Positions 1-49,332 of a stretch of 64,000 nucleotides of DNA are shown piece after piece. The notes beneath the pieces are model-generated. The model had not been told where the DNA came from and did no database searches. It was given only the letters and a program-made list of their open reading frames with translations. The position numbers and the translations under genes are program-made. Each line of letters starts with the position of its first letter. Positions within the stretch are counted from its first letter, which is position 1. The stretch lies in NCBI GenBank assembly GCA_029718625.1, contig CM056376.1, positions 114,566,023 through 114,630,022 on the forward strand. The letters are read 5' to 3'. Source of the stretch: Synaphobranchus kaupii. Lineage: Eukaryota; Chordata; Actinopteri; Anguilliformes; Synaphobranchidae.

Positions 1-32
1 GTTTATAAGAGGTTCTTTATGAGAGGTTATTT

Positions 33-830
33 TTAGAAGAGCCATGGCGTGATTTTTGTGTTTCTGAATAACTGTCCATCGATATACAGTCTATCAACTA
101 CAAGTGATGCGCGTTTGTTCTTTTTCCGGTTTTCTTTTAAGATAGGGTAGAGTATTTTCCGTCGTTCGATTATTTCTCGTGGGAATTGCTCGTTCAGTCT
201 GAATGTGGTGCATTTAAGTTCCTTTCCTTTGCTTTTGATTTGTTCTTTTTGCTGAGTGCGCTCAAATTTTACAATGATGGGTCGAGGTCCTTTGTCTGAT
301 CGTTTGCCAAGGCGGTGAACTCTGTGGAAAGTGATGTTTTAGACCGTGTCGGACGGTATTTTCAGGTGAGTTGTCATAAAGTCTTTGATGAATGATTCCG
401 GGTTGTCGGGTGTTTTTTCTGGGATGCCTGAGAAGATAATGTTATCGCGCACGGAACGGGTTTGTAGGTCAATGATAGTTTCTTTTACCAGTTTGTTTTG
501 TTTAGTGACAGTATGCATTTGTTTGGTGAGTATTTTTACAGAGGTTTGTAGTTCCTGGTTCGATTTTTGGAGTGTTGCGATGTTATTATGGGCAAATTCC
601 AGGCTATTGTGAATGTATTTAACTTCCTCATGTAGCGATACTAGTATGTCTAATTTTTTATTTATACTGGCCAGCAGACTAACCTGAATTTGCATTGTTT
701 GCAGATCATCAGTGTTGGTTGAAGAATCTTTCATTTTCCGTTTAGATGGGTTTCCTGAATCCGGGTCAATATTGTTTTGTAGGTGGTAGTATTGGTCGAT
801 GAAAGTTTCGAGGTCCGCTAAATCCTCCAC
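33..830 (-). pseudogene. L1-type LINE ORF1 protein remnant
   Basis: The frame reads 265 codons from the ATG at 830 to a stop at 33-35 and is broken by one in-frame TAA at 339-341, after residue 163. The N-terminal half is a predicted coiled coil rich in Leu, Gln and Lys. It is followed by an RRM-like segment with the signature VRDNIIFSGIPE and a basic C-terminal domain with RPIIVKFERTQQKEQ, the architecture of L1 ORF1p (transposase_22), an RNA-binding chaperone for retrotransposition. ORF2 with the reverse transcriptase would lie below position 1, outside the window. The single stop and otherwise intact frame suggest a fairly young but inactive copy. It lies downstream of the STX3 3' end. The family call rests on motif recognition only. 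Confidence 0.75.
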
Positions 831-1600
831 TGTAAGGTTGTTCTGTTCGGGTTGGTAGTAGCAGATGGATTATGGATGTGATCTGATCCGAAATGGTTGT
901 ATTCCTTATAACATTAGCTTTGTTTAAGCTGTAGCTGTTTCTGAGCAATAGTCTCATCCAATAAACCATTTATGATAATATGTGTGAGTTAATGGGGCGG
1001 GATACTGGGCTTGAGCACGTACACAAAATGTCAAGTCGATTGTGAAAAAATTGTGTGCAGTTGAGTGTAAGGACGGTTTTATAAATCAGGATATTTTTGA
1101 GCATACGCAGGTTTCTCCTTTTGGGCGTATGTAACCTTTTAGAGAACCTGCCCAAAATTTTATAAATGAGGCCCTAGGGCATTTAGAGATCCTACAGCAA
1201 GACACAGAGACACCAGCACAAACCAGGACCCTCACTGCACCCCAGAAGCAAACACATGCAGCTTCACACCATTCCACAGAGATATCCCGCTACACTCACC
1301 CAGCACCCCCGAAAACTGCGCCACCCAAAAGAAGAGGGGAACATTACCGTGGGTGATTGTGACACAGCAGAAACACACCGCCCATAATGCCCTTAGACCA
1401 CAGCAAACCAAGCTTCGAACCACACGCTATCACCTTCGCTGAAACAAACACCAAGCTAAGCACAAGCACATATAAACGTGTCCACACAAGCATGCACATG
1501 CGCACATGCACACGTGTGCACATAAACACGCATCCTCACACACCATGAGACAGGAAGAGGAGAAGCAGCTACTAAGTCTTTACTCACCCTTTACTATGGT
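831..1600. other. Intergenic stretch below STX3
   Basis: I see no gene here. Part of it (about 831-1150) may be the 5' end of the L1-type element on the minus strand. The remainder contains a short AC-rich stretch at about 1440-1540. I searched it for a second syntaxin transmembrane exon and found none. Confidence 0.4.
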
Positions 1601-1606
1601 TTTATT
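1601..1606 (-). promoter_or_regulatory. STX3: Candidate STX3 poly(A) signal
   Basis: AATAAA on the minus strand, about 20 bases past the STX3 stop codon. Such a short 3' UTR would be unusual, so a more distal signal may be used instead. Confidence 0.35.
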
Positions 1607-1625
1607 CAAATCCTCCCATCTCTCC

Positions 1626-23697
<22,072 letters not shown>

Positions 23698-23699
23698 TT

Positions 23700-24180
23700 T
23701 AAAAGTAACTTTTCAAAAAGCAGAAATGTAGGCTAAAAACGACTATCTTGAGTAAATTATTGCACAATTATTTAAATAGCCAAAATACGCAGCGACACTA
23801 TTCAAAACTTGAGTGAAACGCACGCAAGACGACACTACGATTAATCTGATCGAATCACTAGTCAGGAGTCCGTGGTTATTATGGTTACGTTTGCTTCCCG
23901 AGCTAATGTCCATTCAATATGGCTACTACGTTTGAAATCAGTATTCTTCCGTGACTATCCGTTCAGAGATTAGTTTTATTCGTGCAGTTAATCTCCCTCT
24001 CCTTGCTCTTTCACCATGTAATCGTCGTAAAACACTTTGCAGTCCACGCATGCCCCGTAGCGCTCTCCCACAACCTTAAGGTAGGCTTACTCGAGGGAGG
24101 TACCGCCACGCCCTTATTAGTGAAATACCTGTGTTAGGCTGTTAGCCGACCTGTTGAGCACTTAAAGGGGACGCATGACT
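23700..24180 (-). promoter_or_regulatory. STX3: STX3 promoter and 5' UTR region
   Basis: Sequence upstream of the STX3 start codon, relatively CpG-containing compared with the introns. No TATA box is convincing and the start site cannot be placed. Confidence 0.4.
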
Positions 24181-24768
24181 TTATAGACAGGTAGCAGTTC
24201 GGCTTTCCTTACAGTGTTTGTATTTAGCTCGTCATATAGTTCAAAATGTTCTCGTTCATCCCCGCTTTTCAGTAGTGGGAACTAATGTGTATTCGAATTC
24301 ACACCAAAAAAACCATGATGCAAGTTTCACTCTAATCAACTGCGTGGATCGATCAGACTGCACAGTAAGACTCAAAAGAAGCGCAATACTGCTCTCTAGG
24401 CTAGTGTTGGGAGACCCCTGCGCAAGGGAGTCGGACACTATTTTAACACAACCCCCATTATTCAACATTATGTGCGATGACGAGAACACAGCCCAATTCC
24501 AACTTCATGACGCATGAGTGACACCTGGTGGCCACTCAGGGAAACAGCACAAAACCACCAACATTAACAGGTAGCAGAAATTGGGAGTGGGTAAAGGATT
24601 TTTATAAACCCCCCACCTCCACGCACACACCAATTAATTTTACTCTCTCAAACGTGTACACACCTTTGCGATGGTGCACTGAATGTACACTTGTTTAAAA
24701 ACGAATGTCTGTCAAACATATTCATTAAAAAGGGTCAACAAAGACAAATCTTTTGAATTCAGACAGTT

Positions 24769-24774
24769 TTTATT
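24769..24774 (-). promoter_or_regulatory. RAN: RAN poly(A) signal
   Basis: AATAAA on the minus strand about 310 bases past the RAN stop codon, a plausible 3' UTR length. Confidence 0.7.
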
Positions 24775-25085
24775 CAAAGTTATTCTCAAAGTGCTTCCAT
24801 TTTCAGTCGTATTTCTGTGTCAAGTATTGTACAACACTGTCTAAGCTGTAGGACTAATGTTGTGCTGCAGTCAGTCTGTGTGGTCTGGATGCAAGTCTAC
24901 ACTGAAATGTGTGAATATCAGGACATTTTATATCAGACTGAAACAGGAAAAAAAAAAGAACAAAAAAGAAAAAGGAAAAAAAAAAAAAACAAGTTTCAAA
25001 ATAAAAATAATCTGCAATGGGATTTTACAGTAAAAGGTTAAAGGTCAACCACATACACCGCTGGGAGAGGTCACAGGGTCACAGG

Positions 25086-31331
<6,246 letters not shown>

Positions 31332-32214
31332 TGTTGAATCGCTCAGTATTATGTTGCGCTGAATGGGGGGGGGGGGGGGGGGGTTGGTGGTTAATGCACA
31401 ACATATACTGATAGGGGATGGGATTTAAAACTCACACACATTGCAACCGTGAGTGTGCATTATGAGGTCCATTAGTTAGACAGTTAGCCAACGTCACATT
31501 TTAAACTAACGTTACGTAGCTACCAGGTGTAAAAGATGAACGGCTGGCTAGCTTGCTAACACAATCAACGTTTAAATTGTAACTTACCGAGCAAACTAGC
31601 CAATACGCTGTATTAATAGGAACGTGTGAAATATTTAATAGATGACTGCTAAAAGGAAGTGTCGATCTCGCCCAAGAATGGGCTTGCTAAAGAGTGAGTG
31701 ACCTAGCTAGATAGCTAACGTTAGCAAGCGAAGGAAAGGCGACGTTGGCTCATGGTTTTTGACTAAAGTGCGCCGGAACGTAGAACATTTCCGCCTGGCT
31801 ATTACGACACATCTAAGTTAACCACTTTAAACACGCTAGTTAGCGTTACCTAAGAACTGTGTTATGTGAGCAGTTAAACACAAAGCTAGTGAGCCACCTC
31901 AATATTTTTTACGGCCAGTTATCAATAAATAACGTATTTAAGACGAAATGGTAAACGTGTTCCATAAAAACATGAATGATTCAAACAATACCAATACGCT
32001 AGTTGGCAAGGCTAAGCTAGCCTGCTATTACTTGGAAAAGCTAGTTAGCTACCTAGCGAGAAACAAAACCTTTAAGCCTAGCACCCTTTATAAAGGCTTA
32101 TATTTTGACTTATAATATACTGGGGAGTTGCACAATTTAAATAACTGCGTTTAAGTTGAGCTCACTGTAATATTTATGAAAATTATTATATCAGAAATGT
32201 TGTTGCAGACTTAC

Positions 32215-32350
32215 CCGGCGCTGAAGCGAAATGGGAAAGAGCAAATGGTAGCGACCGTCGCAGGTTCAGCGCGAGCCAAGCGACGCCTTCCGCCCGCGTC
32301 ACGTGATTTGTTGTCAAGAAAAGCGCGAACCTGCGGCCGAATGACCGTTA
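32215..32350 (-). promoter_or_regulatory. RAN: RAN non-coding exon 1 and promoter
   Basis: A strong donor, CGCCGG|GTAAGTC, lies at 32214-32215. Upstream is a GC- and CpG-rich stretch with a GCGGG-containing block at about 32290-32370, typical of a housekeeping promoter. The start site is not defined. Confidence 0.65.
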
Positions 32351-32559
32351 CCGCCCCTCGCGGCGGGAATGGTCATCAATTCTTCTGAGCGATTTAGATT
32401 TAATCAGAATGACTTCCCTTGCGAAAAAACATTTTTGTTCATTTTAAACTAACGTTACGTACCAGATGTTCAATGATTGGTCATGATATTTGTTTTGCAC
32501 CAATCATTGGTTGTGTTAATACTTTTGCATGTGCTAAATGGTTTTGCACACACTAAAGG

Positions 32560-33070
32560 TATGAATGAATGATGAATGATCTTTATTGTCATTGTACGGG
32601 TACAACGAAATTGACATACAAAACCCTAGGTGCCAAATGTAACATAATACTAAAACAATATAAAAACAACAATGAGACATAAATAGAGAATATACAGAGT
32701 ATGTGTAAAATATAAATATAAAAATAACCGGTAGGTAATCTGGGCATCTATATACATATGGAAGTAAGCATGGATGTAAGCATATAAACATATTGCACGG
32801 AAGTAAACATGGATGTAAACATATTGCATGACGTATTTTAATTGAATATTGCACTCTTCCTCTGTTATTGCACAGTAGTAGTAGTAGTATTAGTAGTATT
32901 TATTTATAACTTGGTGGCATTTAGTGCACTTATGGCCCTGGGGAAGAAGCTAAACTTGAGTCTGTTAGTCCGGGTGGGCATGGTACTGAAGCGCCTGCCT
33001 GAGCGCAGCCGTACAAAGTGCCTGTTGCCAGGGTGAGATGGGTCCTTGAGGATCTTCAAAGTCAGACCCT
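32560..33070. mobile_element. Retroposon-like fragment
   Basis: Contains ATCTTTATTGTCATTGTACG and GTACAACGAAATTGACAT, a motif found at the ends of common teleost LINE/SINE repeats, then CAGCCGTACAAAGTGCCTGT. Not further classifiable by eye. Confidence 0.45.
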
Positions 33071-33223
33071 AGCTGTAATAATGAACTTCAGAAGCTGGCA
33101 CATGCTGACAAGTTATTCAGATGAAATTTAAAAATAAAAAAATAAACAAAAAACACACTTTTAAAACTTATGAAAGAAAACATGTTTTTCCCATTTTTTT
33201 GCACAAACAGATTCTTCATATTT

Positions 33224-34893
33224 GGGTGATTATTTGATTTTGGGCACTTTCATGTCCCTGGGATATATTTTTAAGAAAAAAAAAGTTTTTCCTGTTATGT
33301 TATCATTGTTTAGTATGATTAATGACTTCCTCAATACTTCATTATTCTTTTGGAATCATTATTTTTTTTAAATCTACTTTTATACTGTTTTATGTTGGAA
33401 TTTCACCATTTCACCTTGTCCCCAACAGAGTTTTTATGTTTGGTCTTGTAATTCTCTAGAAAAAAAATAAAAAAAATCATATAATTTTTAGTATGTATTA
33501 CTATAACTACAGTTGAATCAATGATTTCCTTTCAAATATTTAACTTAAGTACAATTTGTGACTTTTTTTAAATACGAAATATGTATGTCCCTTGAAATGC
33601 TGTCATTACCGCCACATCAAACAAATTGCAGGACGATAAAGTTTTGTCAAAGTTTGTTGCTTTGGTAACCATGGCAATCTGTAGTGACACTGGGGCACAT
33701 GGCTGTCAAAGAGGAAGATTGAGATTATGATCACCAGAAATGTATGAAATTTTCCCATTTATACTTACTCGTAACAGAATATTTTTATTGCATGTCATTA
33801 CCAAACAAGCTATAATTTGATAATGTTTTTGAATTGTAGTCTAATTTCTTCATATTGTATGTAAATTGAGAACATTGCTAGCTCGCTCTGAAGGTGATGT
33901 TAGCAAGTTTGATTTTAAGCTTGCAGTTAGCTTAAAAGTAAAAAATGTCATTACCACCACGCGTCATTACCACCACACAATGAGATGGTTTCTTGATCAA
34001 ATGACTTATACCCAGCCGGCATTTCAACGTTTATTCACGGGTGACTCAACGTCGTGGGTCATGGTTGAATCACTGTTGAACTGTTGAAGTAATTTGATAA
34101 ACAAACCACCTCATTGTGTGGTGGTAATGACGAGTGGTGGTAATGACATTTTTCCACTTACTTGACATTTTCTTATAAAATATGTTTAATGCTGTTTTAA
34201 ATTTGTAATTTTCTCTGAATTCTATGATGTTATGTGCTATATGTTATGATACTACAGTGTATGATTCTGATGTTGTGTTACTGTATCCATTAATTAAATC
34301 AATCAATCAATCTAGATGTCATTACCAAAACATTTTGTCATTACCACAACCGTTCGTCATTACCAACACATGACATACTTTTAGATAAATTTGTAACAAA
34401 TTGTTTAAATCAGACATTTTCATATATGTTTTTTTAAAATATTGCAAGCCCTTCCTTAACATTTTATTTAAAAAACATGAGTCATTGACCTGTTGTTAAT
34501 TTTATCTTTCTTGACAGGATCTAAGAATATATTTAAAAGGTTGCACATCTAAAGATTTAAAACATGTTTAAATCAAATTAAAATATTTCTAACCACTTAG
34601 ACATCAGAAGTAAGGTATGAAGTTACACAAAATGGCTTAAAAAACACGAACTTTTCACTTTTTAAAAGTTTTAAAGAGTAATTTGGTAATGTGGCGGTAA
34701 TGACCATTTCCTCTGACATCCTAGGAAAAGTGTTAAATATTTTAAATTCCATAAAGTGATGTTAACAACAATGTTCAAATTATGATTCCTGACAAAATGA
34801 CAATAAAGCTTAGGTAGATAATTGAAGGTTTTATGCGATTTTATTTTTGAGAAATTGAAGTACCCAAAAGTGCCCGAAATCAAATAATCAACC
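33224..34893. mobile_element. Non-autonomous DNA transposon with GTCATTACC motifs
   Basis: The ends are inverted: GGTGATTATTTGATTTTGGG at the left matches the reverse complement of CCCGAAATCAAATAATCAACC at the right. Inside, GTCATTACC or its complement occurs about ten times, including a symmetric pair of double copies at about 33948-33980 and 34110-34150. No transposase is seen. Confidence 0.65.
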
Positions 34894-35221
34894 ATTTACA
34901 CAATTAATACAATACAATGTGTCTAAATGTGCGTTTGTGTGCATGTCTGACAAAGTCTGTCAGAGATGACATGAATCACAAAGCTGAACATGACACTGGC
35001 ACGATTGATCAACCCACCGGTGTGTCTGTGTGTCTAGCTAGCCAACTCCTGGGTTGGCTCTCATGACCATTGTTTCACTTCATTTAGTGTGCTCTTTGAA
35101 TATTCTGTTAAATATTGTTTGGTCTTAGTGCATGTCCAGTAAGTTCTCTGATGGACTACAAATCTGACTACAACTTCCGAGACACTGTTCTCCATTGACC
35201 TGAATTATAACATGCCTATCT

Positions 35222-35520
35222 AGGGTGCATCCCAATACTCAAAATGCACCCTTCCTTTCCTCCACTACCACCTCCTCTGCTCCATGTCCCGGAAACGGAT
35301 CTTTGTGTTTTAATCTAATGCTGCTGATTTCATCTTAATTACGTGTAAATGGTTACATATTAATTAATGTCTCAACGCAAACCGCAATGTCACGTACATT
35401 GTATGCCGTATATACTAATACTTGTACTCAAAACTTTCAGGCAGTTTTGCATACTTCCGGGTAGGAGAGGAGTGGTAGTGAGGGAGTGGAGGAAAGGAGG
35501 TGGGGTGTGAACAATCAGAG
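35222..35520. mobile_element. Palindromic MITE
   Basis: GTGCATCCCAATACTC at the left and a matching inverted end near 35520, with CTTTCCTCCACTACCACCTC mirrored by AGTGGTAGTGAGGGAGTGGA. A deleted copy lies at 14915. Confidence 0.65.
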
Positions 35521-36212
35521 CTGCGTCCGAATCAGAGCCCTATCTACTGCACCCTGTCTCCTGCGTACAGTGCACTTGCAGAAGTGTCCTGTTTAATGTG
35601 CACTGTTTAGCAGTCCGCGAAAAATATCCGCCATACTATTTTCCAACCGCACTGTGGAAATTTAGTAAGCAGGTCATAAGACGTCCCAGCAGTGTTGCCA
35701 TGTCTGCGGTTTACAGCTAAATTGGGATACTTTCAAAGTGCAGTCACAGGTAAAAATGAAAAGTCACAAAGCACGCACTTATTTCAAAAAGTTAAAACAT
35801 GATGATTTCTATTTAAAATACGTTGGCTTCGGTTAAAAATAGCCTATAATTTGGGCTAGTTTTGAGTTGCCATTTGGCTGGAAAGTTTTACAAGATCTGG
35901 GAACCCTGCGCTCCACTCTTGTGCTGCCATGTCAGGTGTTGTTTTCTTTGTATTTGAAGGAAAACTTCAGCGAAGCTGCGCCTCGTCATATATATGCGAC
36001 CAAAATGTTCATGTACTTCTTGATAAGTGTGCTCCCGAATGTACTCCGAAACCCTGGAAGTAAGTGTGTTATCCGGGTGTTTGAAGTATACTGCAATTTG
36101 AAAGATTTTTGCGTACTCTACGACTTTCTCGCCTTATCTACTCACCAAGGCTACTCAACAGTGTGGAAGAGTGCTGATTCTGACACGGCCCTAGTCTTTT
36201 CCTCCAAAATCT
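35520..36212. mobile_element. hAT-like MITE, copy 1
   Basis: Ends GCTGCGTCCGAATCAGAGCC and GTGCTGATTCTGACACGGCC are inverted relative to each other. The interior matches 50280-50748 along its length (ATATCCGCCATACTATTTTC, GTGTGCTCCCGAATGTACTC). It lies directly downstream of NDUFS8. Confidence 0.75.
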
Positions 36213-36382
36213 TTGACGATGTCGATCTGTCAGCCAGCATGTGTATCGTCAGCCAATCAGCAGCCAGCTTGGTCAATGGGCGTGTGCGCAAGACAGTGTG
36301 TGAGTCAGACAGTGAACAGTGTTAGCGGATGGGCCTGTGTGCCAGTCCCTTTGTGGATGTAGTGCATCTGTGCGTTGCTTCT

Positions 36383-44936
<8,554 letters not shown>

Positions 44937-46002
44937 CCCAAACTGATGGACAGAGAAACAGGGATGGAAGGATGGAGAGAGAGAAGGAAGAATAGAAAAC
45001 ACATTTCAGTAAAAACTGGAAGAGCTGAAATATTCTGCTTAAGTGTGACAGCAGTATTACACCTTTGACTCTCCTGCTGACGCAAAATGACAATGATGAT
45101 TACTGCTTCCAACATATCACAGGGTGTATGCTTACTGGCTGTTATTAATATAACACCTTATTATGTGAAAAAATAATTAACAACAGAGCCAAACCTTACT
45201 ATGCAGTTAGATTTGTGTTTGTGCCTATAACTTCGGCACTGTTCTTGGGCTATAAATGCTAAAGAAAGGTCTAGCAACAGCTAGAAATGCATTGATTGGA
45301 TTGGAAAATACAATTTAACAACCACTTGTCCAGTTATGGCCCCACAGTGCACAGTCATTCAATAATTGACCTAACGTTACCTAAATAGGCTATTTATTTA
45401 GCTAGTTACTATTTGGAGTTCTAAATATTTGCTAGATCTGTCTGTCACTTATGTAACGTTGCTGTTGCAGGGTTACCAACAGTTTTCCAAGACAGCAATC
45501 ATAGCTGGGCTAATGACAAGGCTATTCATATGGAGTATCACGAGATAGGTGAACCAAGTCAGACAGCCAGCTAGCTAGCGACAATACTACCAAACATTAA
45601 TCTAGGAAGCATGCCGCAAATAAGATGCTCAAGACTGTCAGATTAACTGACGTTAGAAGTTTTGTCTGCCGTTTACAATTCCATCACATTCAAATTCACG
45701 GTTAAACCGTATCTGTTAGCTAGCTAACTATGAACAATACGCATAGCTATTTCAGTTGTTTGCATGTTTCAATTGTCCAACTACTTGTTGCTTTTTAAGT
45801 TACGCTAGCGCTAACGAGGCTAACTAGCTTTCAATGACTGCATGGGTAAACAAACATCAGCCTGTTAAATTTGTCTTTGTCTAATGTCAACTGTCAAAGT
45901 AATTTGGTTCACACTAAATTAACAAAAACAAATCCGATTTGATAGTGACGAGTACATGCCGTAGCCTGAACCGAACGCCGCCAACTATTTTTAAACACTC
46001 AC

Positions 46003-46070
46003 CGTAATGTCGCTATTTGGTCTTCTTAACCAGAACAGCGTATTTATTCTACCGGAAATTCACGCAGGGG
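46003..46070 (-). promoter_or_regulatory. NDUFS8: NDUFS8 non-coding exon 1 and promoter
   Basis: A donor CATTACG|GTGAGTG at 46002-46003 precedes the coding exon in the transcript. The flanking 46020-46090 contains TACCGGAAATTC and GGCGGAAGTGATG, both with the GGAA core of ETS sites common in nuclear genes for mitochondrial proteins. Confidence 0.6.
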
Positions 46071-46277
46071 CGGAAGTGATGTTGCGTAGGCAAAGATTCC
46101 ATTTGTAATGCGGTGCAATATCTGCAGGGTGTTGAGGTCAAAGTGAAATTGACAGTATTGGCGATTTGTCGTTTCCCCTTCATTTTACTTTATGATTGGC
46201 CAAAAATTGATTCATTTTGATTAAGTCAATGGGCTTGGTAACTTTTAGTAAGAGTGTTTGTCACCCTGACATTACAT

Positions 46278-46640
46278 TACATTCATTTACCAGACGCTTT
46301 TATCCAAAGCGACGTACAATAAGTGCATACAGAGACATCATCAAGATCACTACGGAACAGACAAGACAAAGCACATCCTTCCCATAATGTAGCAGCTATC
46401 CCTAGTAATGAACGTTGACTGTAGTTCACAGTAAGCTGTAGGTAAATCAGCTATACTACACTTCTATTCTAAATACTGTTATAAACTATAACAAACAGAC
46501 AGGAAAACACAGGGAACTAGTAAACACAGGGAACTGATATTCCTCGGTTAGAATATCAGTCAAGGTGGAGTCTGAAGAGGTGTGTCTTCAGGCCTTGACG
46601 GAATGCAGGCAGGGTTCGAGTAGAACGTAGGGGATGTGGA
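46278..46640 (-). mobile_element. L2-type LINE 3' end
   Basis: Reverse complement of the 16222-16556 family: LKTHLFRLHLD end of ORF2 and the AGCGTCTGGTAAATGAATGT tail. Confidence 0.75.
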
Positions 46641-46877
46641 ATTAAAGCCAGGTCTGAAAACTAATCATCCAGAATGTGTCTAAATATTATTGGTATAAAC
46701 AGTAATTACATAATCCGGGTAGGCATTGTGCAGGGCGTAAGGGCAGGGAGATTGAGGGAGTGCCCCTCATCTTCCACCCAGGATTCTTACAGATAAATGC
46801 ATGAGAGGGAATGATGAGGCCTAAAACAATATATGATGACTGTATTTAATTATACACAATGTATCGTGTGTGTATGT

Positions 46878-47150
46878 ATATTCAATTCAATTCAATTCAA
46901 TTTTATTTGTATAGCGCTTTTTACAGAGAACTGTCACAAAGACGCTGCACAGGGAAACAGAAGGAAAATTGAGCAAAAAAACCAGGCCTTAGCCCCCAAC
47001 CAGCAAAATGAGGTAAAAAAACTCCCCGGTAGGGGAGAAAAAAACACTGAGCAATGGCGAGAAAAAACTCCCCAGTGGGAAGAAATCTCGGAAGGAACCC
47101 GGCTAGAGAGGGGGTGCCCATCCTTCGCTGGCCGGCCCGGTTTAGACTAA
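46878..47150. mobile_element. Dispersed teleost repeat
   Basis: Starts TTCAATTCAATTCAATTTTA, then TTTGTATAGCGCTTTTTACA, then CTCGGAAGGAACCCGGCTAG. Fragments recur at 42477 and 44150. Confidence 0.65.
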
Positions 47151-47159
47151 AGGTGGACT

Positions 47160-49000
47160 GAATGGTAATAGTCAATTCAATAATCAGTTCAATCATCAGT
47201 TCAAAGAGGGCGGGATGATGCATCTGGGACTCCGGTTGCGTGAAGTCGGGAGGATAAACCAAAGGAGGGACGGGTCCGAAGCAGTCTGTGTAGATATATG
47301 TATATGTATATATATCAATACAGACCACTGTATGGCCAGAGTAAAGGCCCTGTTCGGAGTTTATGTAAGCGTGATATTCTGTGCTGGGCACCACCTTGAC
47401 CGGCGTGTGACACGCTTACATAAAGATGGTATTCAGTGTAGGGGGGTTTGGGCCAGTTGCAAAACAAGTCTAAACCAGAACCAATACACACACACCAATA
47501 TACTCACACATAGGCCTCTCACCATCAAAGACACACAGGCAGCACACATAAGCACACCGGAATAAGGGGCCCAGCCACATTTTTAATTGTTATTGGAAGG
47601 ATCTGAGTGAGAGAAGACTCCCACATCCTACCAAGAAGATCCGGCTAGCTTATCAAGCTGAAGTGTCAAAATGACATATATTCACGCAGTTGTGCTCATT
47701 AAAATTAAAATATGGCCTTCAGTTTCCTAGCCTGGGCCCATCCTAATCTAGATCGTGTCAAAATGAGATATAGTCACAGGTATGCGCTCATCTTCGAACA
47801 AAGGACCTTTCAGATGCAATTATAGGTATTTTTCTGCTTCATAATAGAAGGACATGAACACACACATAGGAAAAATGAACACACACACATCTTTAAGTCT
47901 AAAAGTTTCTGGCTGCAGACCTCTCAAGGCAAGGAGGCCCAGCTTGGGGTTTTTGTCTGATATGTTCAAGGACGAAGAGGAAAAGTTTTAAAATGAGTGT
48001 ATGTGAACATTTGAGGATTATATTAGAGAAAATGTTCGTTTATATTTCTTAACACATTCACACGTACACGGTGGTCTGTGGAAATAAAACTTATAGTTTG
48101 TCTCGAGATTATCAGATTGAGGGGAGCAATAAGTATTAATTTATATCTGTGAGGGCAACAGAGCTATTCAGTGTGTCCTCACAGTAGTTGACTGCCTGAT
48201 GTTCTTTTCACAAACTGATCACTGATTGCTACCATAGGCTGTATGTAAATACAGTAACTACAACACAGCACAAGTACTATATATCATATTTTGTGAACAT
48301 TGTTAAATTAATATAAACAGGTAAAAGTTTGCATAACAAGTAAATTATATCAAAAGGTCTCAAAATTGGTAGATGAAAAGTAACCGCAATATGATCAGGT
48401 CCACAGTTGGTCTCTTCAATTTCACTTTACTGTTCACATGTGCAGTAGAAACATTTCCCTAAGTGCTTTCTGGCAGTGAAGGAGAAAAACTAGTGTTTTG
48501 TACGACCATAGAGGAAATAATTGTGTCAAGTAACCAGTGCTTTCTAGATTTGTGTAAAAGTATTGAAATTACATTGATTAAAGGGGAAATGGGGTGAGCT
48601 GTACTGTAAAACTGTGTTGCTAGTAATGGAATTCTGTAAGAATTATCTGTTGTACAATTACACTACACATTCCAGAGAGATTTGTTTGTTCTATAACTGG
48701 AAACTCAGCTGTTGTTTGTATCACATAAACTATTGTTAATGCTTATTAATATTGTGTTCCATATTTTGCATGTTAAATGCAAGGAGAAATTAACTACAAT
48801 CAATAGTCTCTGTATTACAAGTGTCATATGCATTTAGTTCATTTTGGGTTTCTGAGCGTATTAAGTTCTGATACTTTATTGTACTTTTATTGTTTTAACT
48901 TAGTAGATCATTTGTAATGATCACTTATTAGACTAGAATGGTCACACCATGGCCAGGCCATTTCCTATATAATTAAATCATAGCATTTCATCAAACTACA
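47160..49000. other. Intergenic, no gene seen
   Basis: No exon-like conservation is recognisable. The only features are short AC stretches at 47480-47540 and 47850-47890. Confidence 0.45.
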
Positions 49001-49049
49001 GTAAAAATAAATGCCATATGTAATGCTTAATTAAAATGCTGTACCATGA

Positions 49050-49330
49050 AAAAGAAAAAGGGCATGGGGACCCCTGGTGTAGGATTTCAGAGGATGGGAC
49101 CTGCCCCTGGGAAGAGGCAAAGTAACACCCCAAGTAGGTAGAGATAAGGACAGGATAAAAGGCCTGGTAATTCAAAATGGGGGGGGGGGCTTTTTACGAT
49201 TGCTGAGATTGAATATGTGTTGGTCTGCGCAGACCAGCCCGGGGTTTTTTGTATGTCGTTATTGAATCATATGCAATAAACCTGATTGCATCAGACTCTG
49301 AAGATCATGGTTGTTTTTCTTGAAGAAACA
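49050..49330 (+). mobile_element. Possible solo LTR
   Basis: A TATA-like GGATAAAAGGCC at about 49153, then CAATAAACCTGATTGC at about 49276 and an end in GAAGAAACA resemble a retroelement LTR layout. No gag, pol or env lies beside it. The 5' boundary is not clear. Confidence 0.3.
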
Positions 49331-49332
49331 TT

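Noticed and set aside
24218..24517. Opposed ORFs between STX3 and RAN
   Set aside because: Short, overlapping on opposite strands, without recognisable homology or splice context.
35867..36325. 152-residue ORF downstream of NDUFS8
   Set aside because: It lies inside a non-coding hAT-like MITE; the second copy at 50275 does not preserve the frame.
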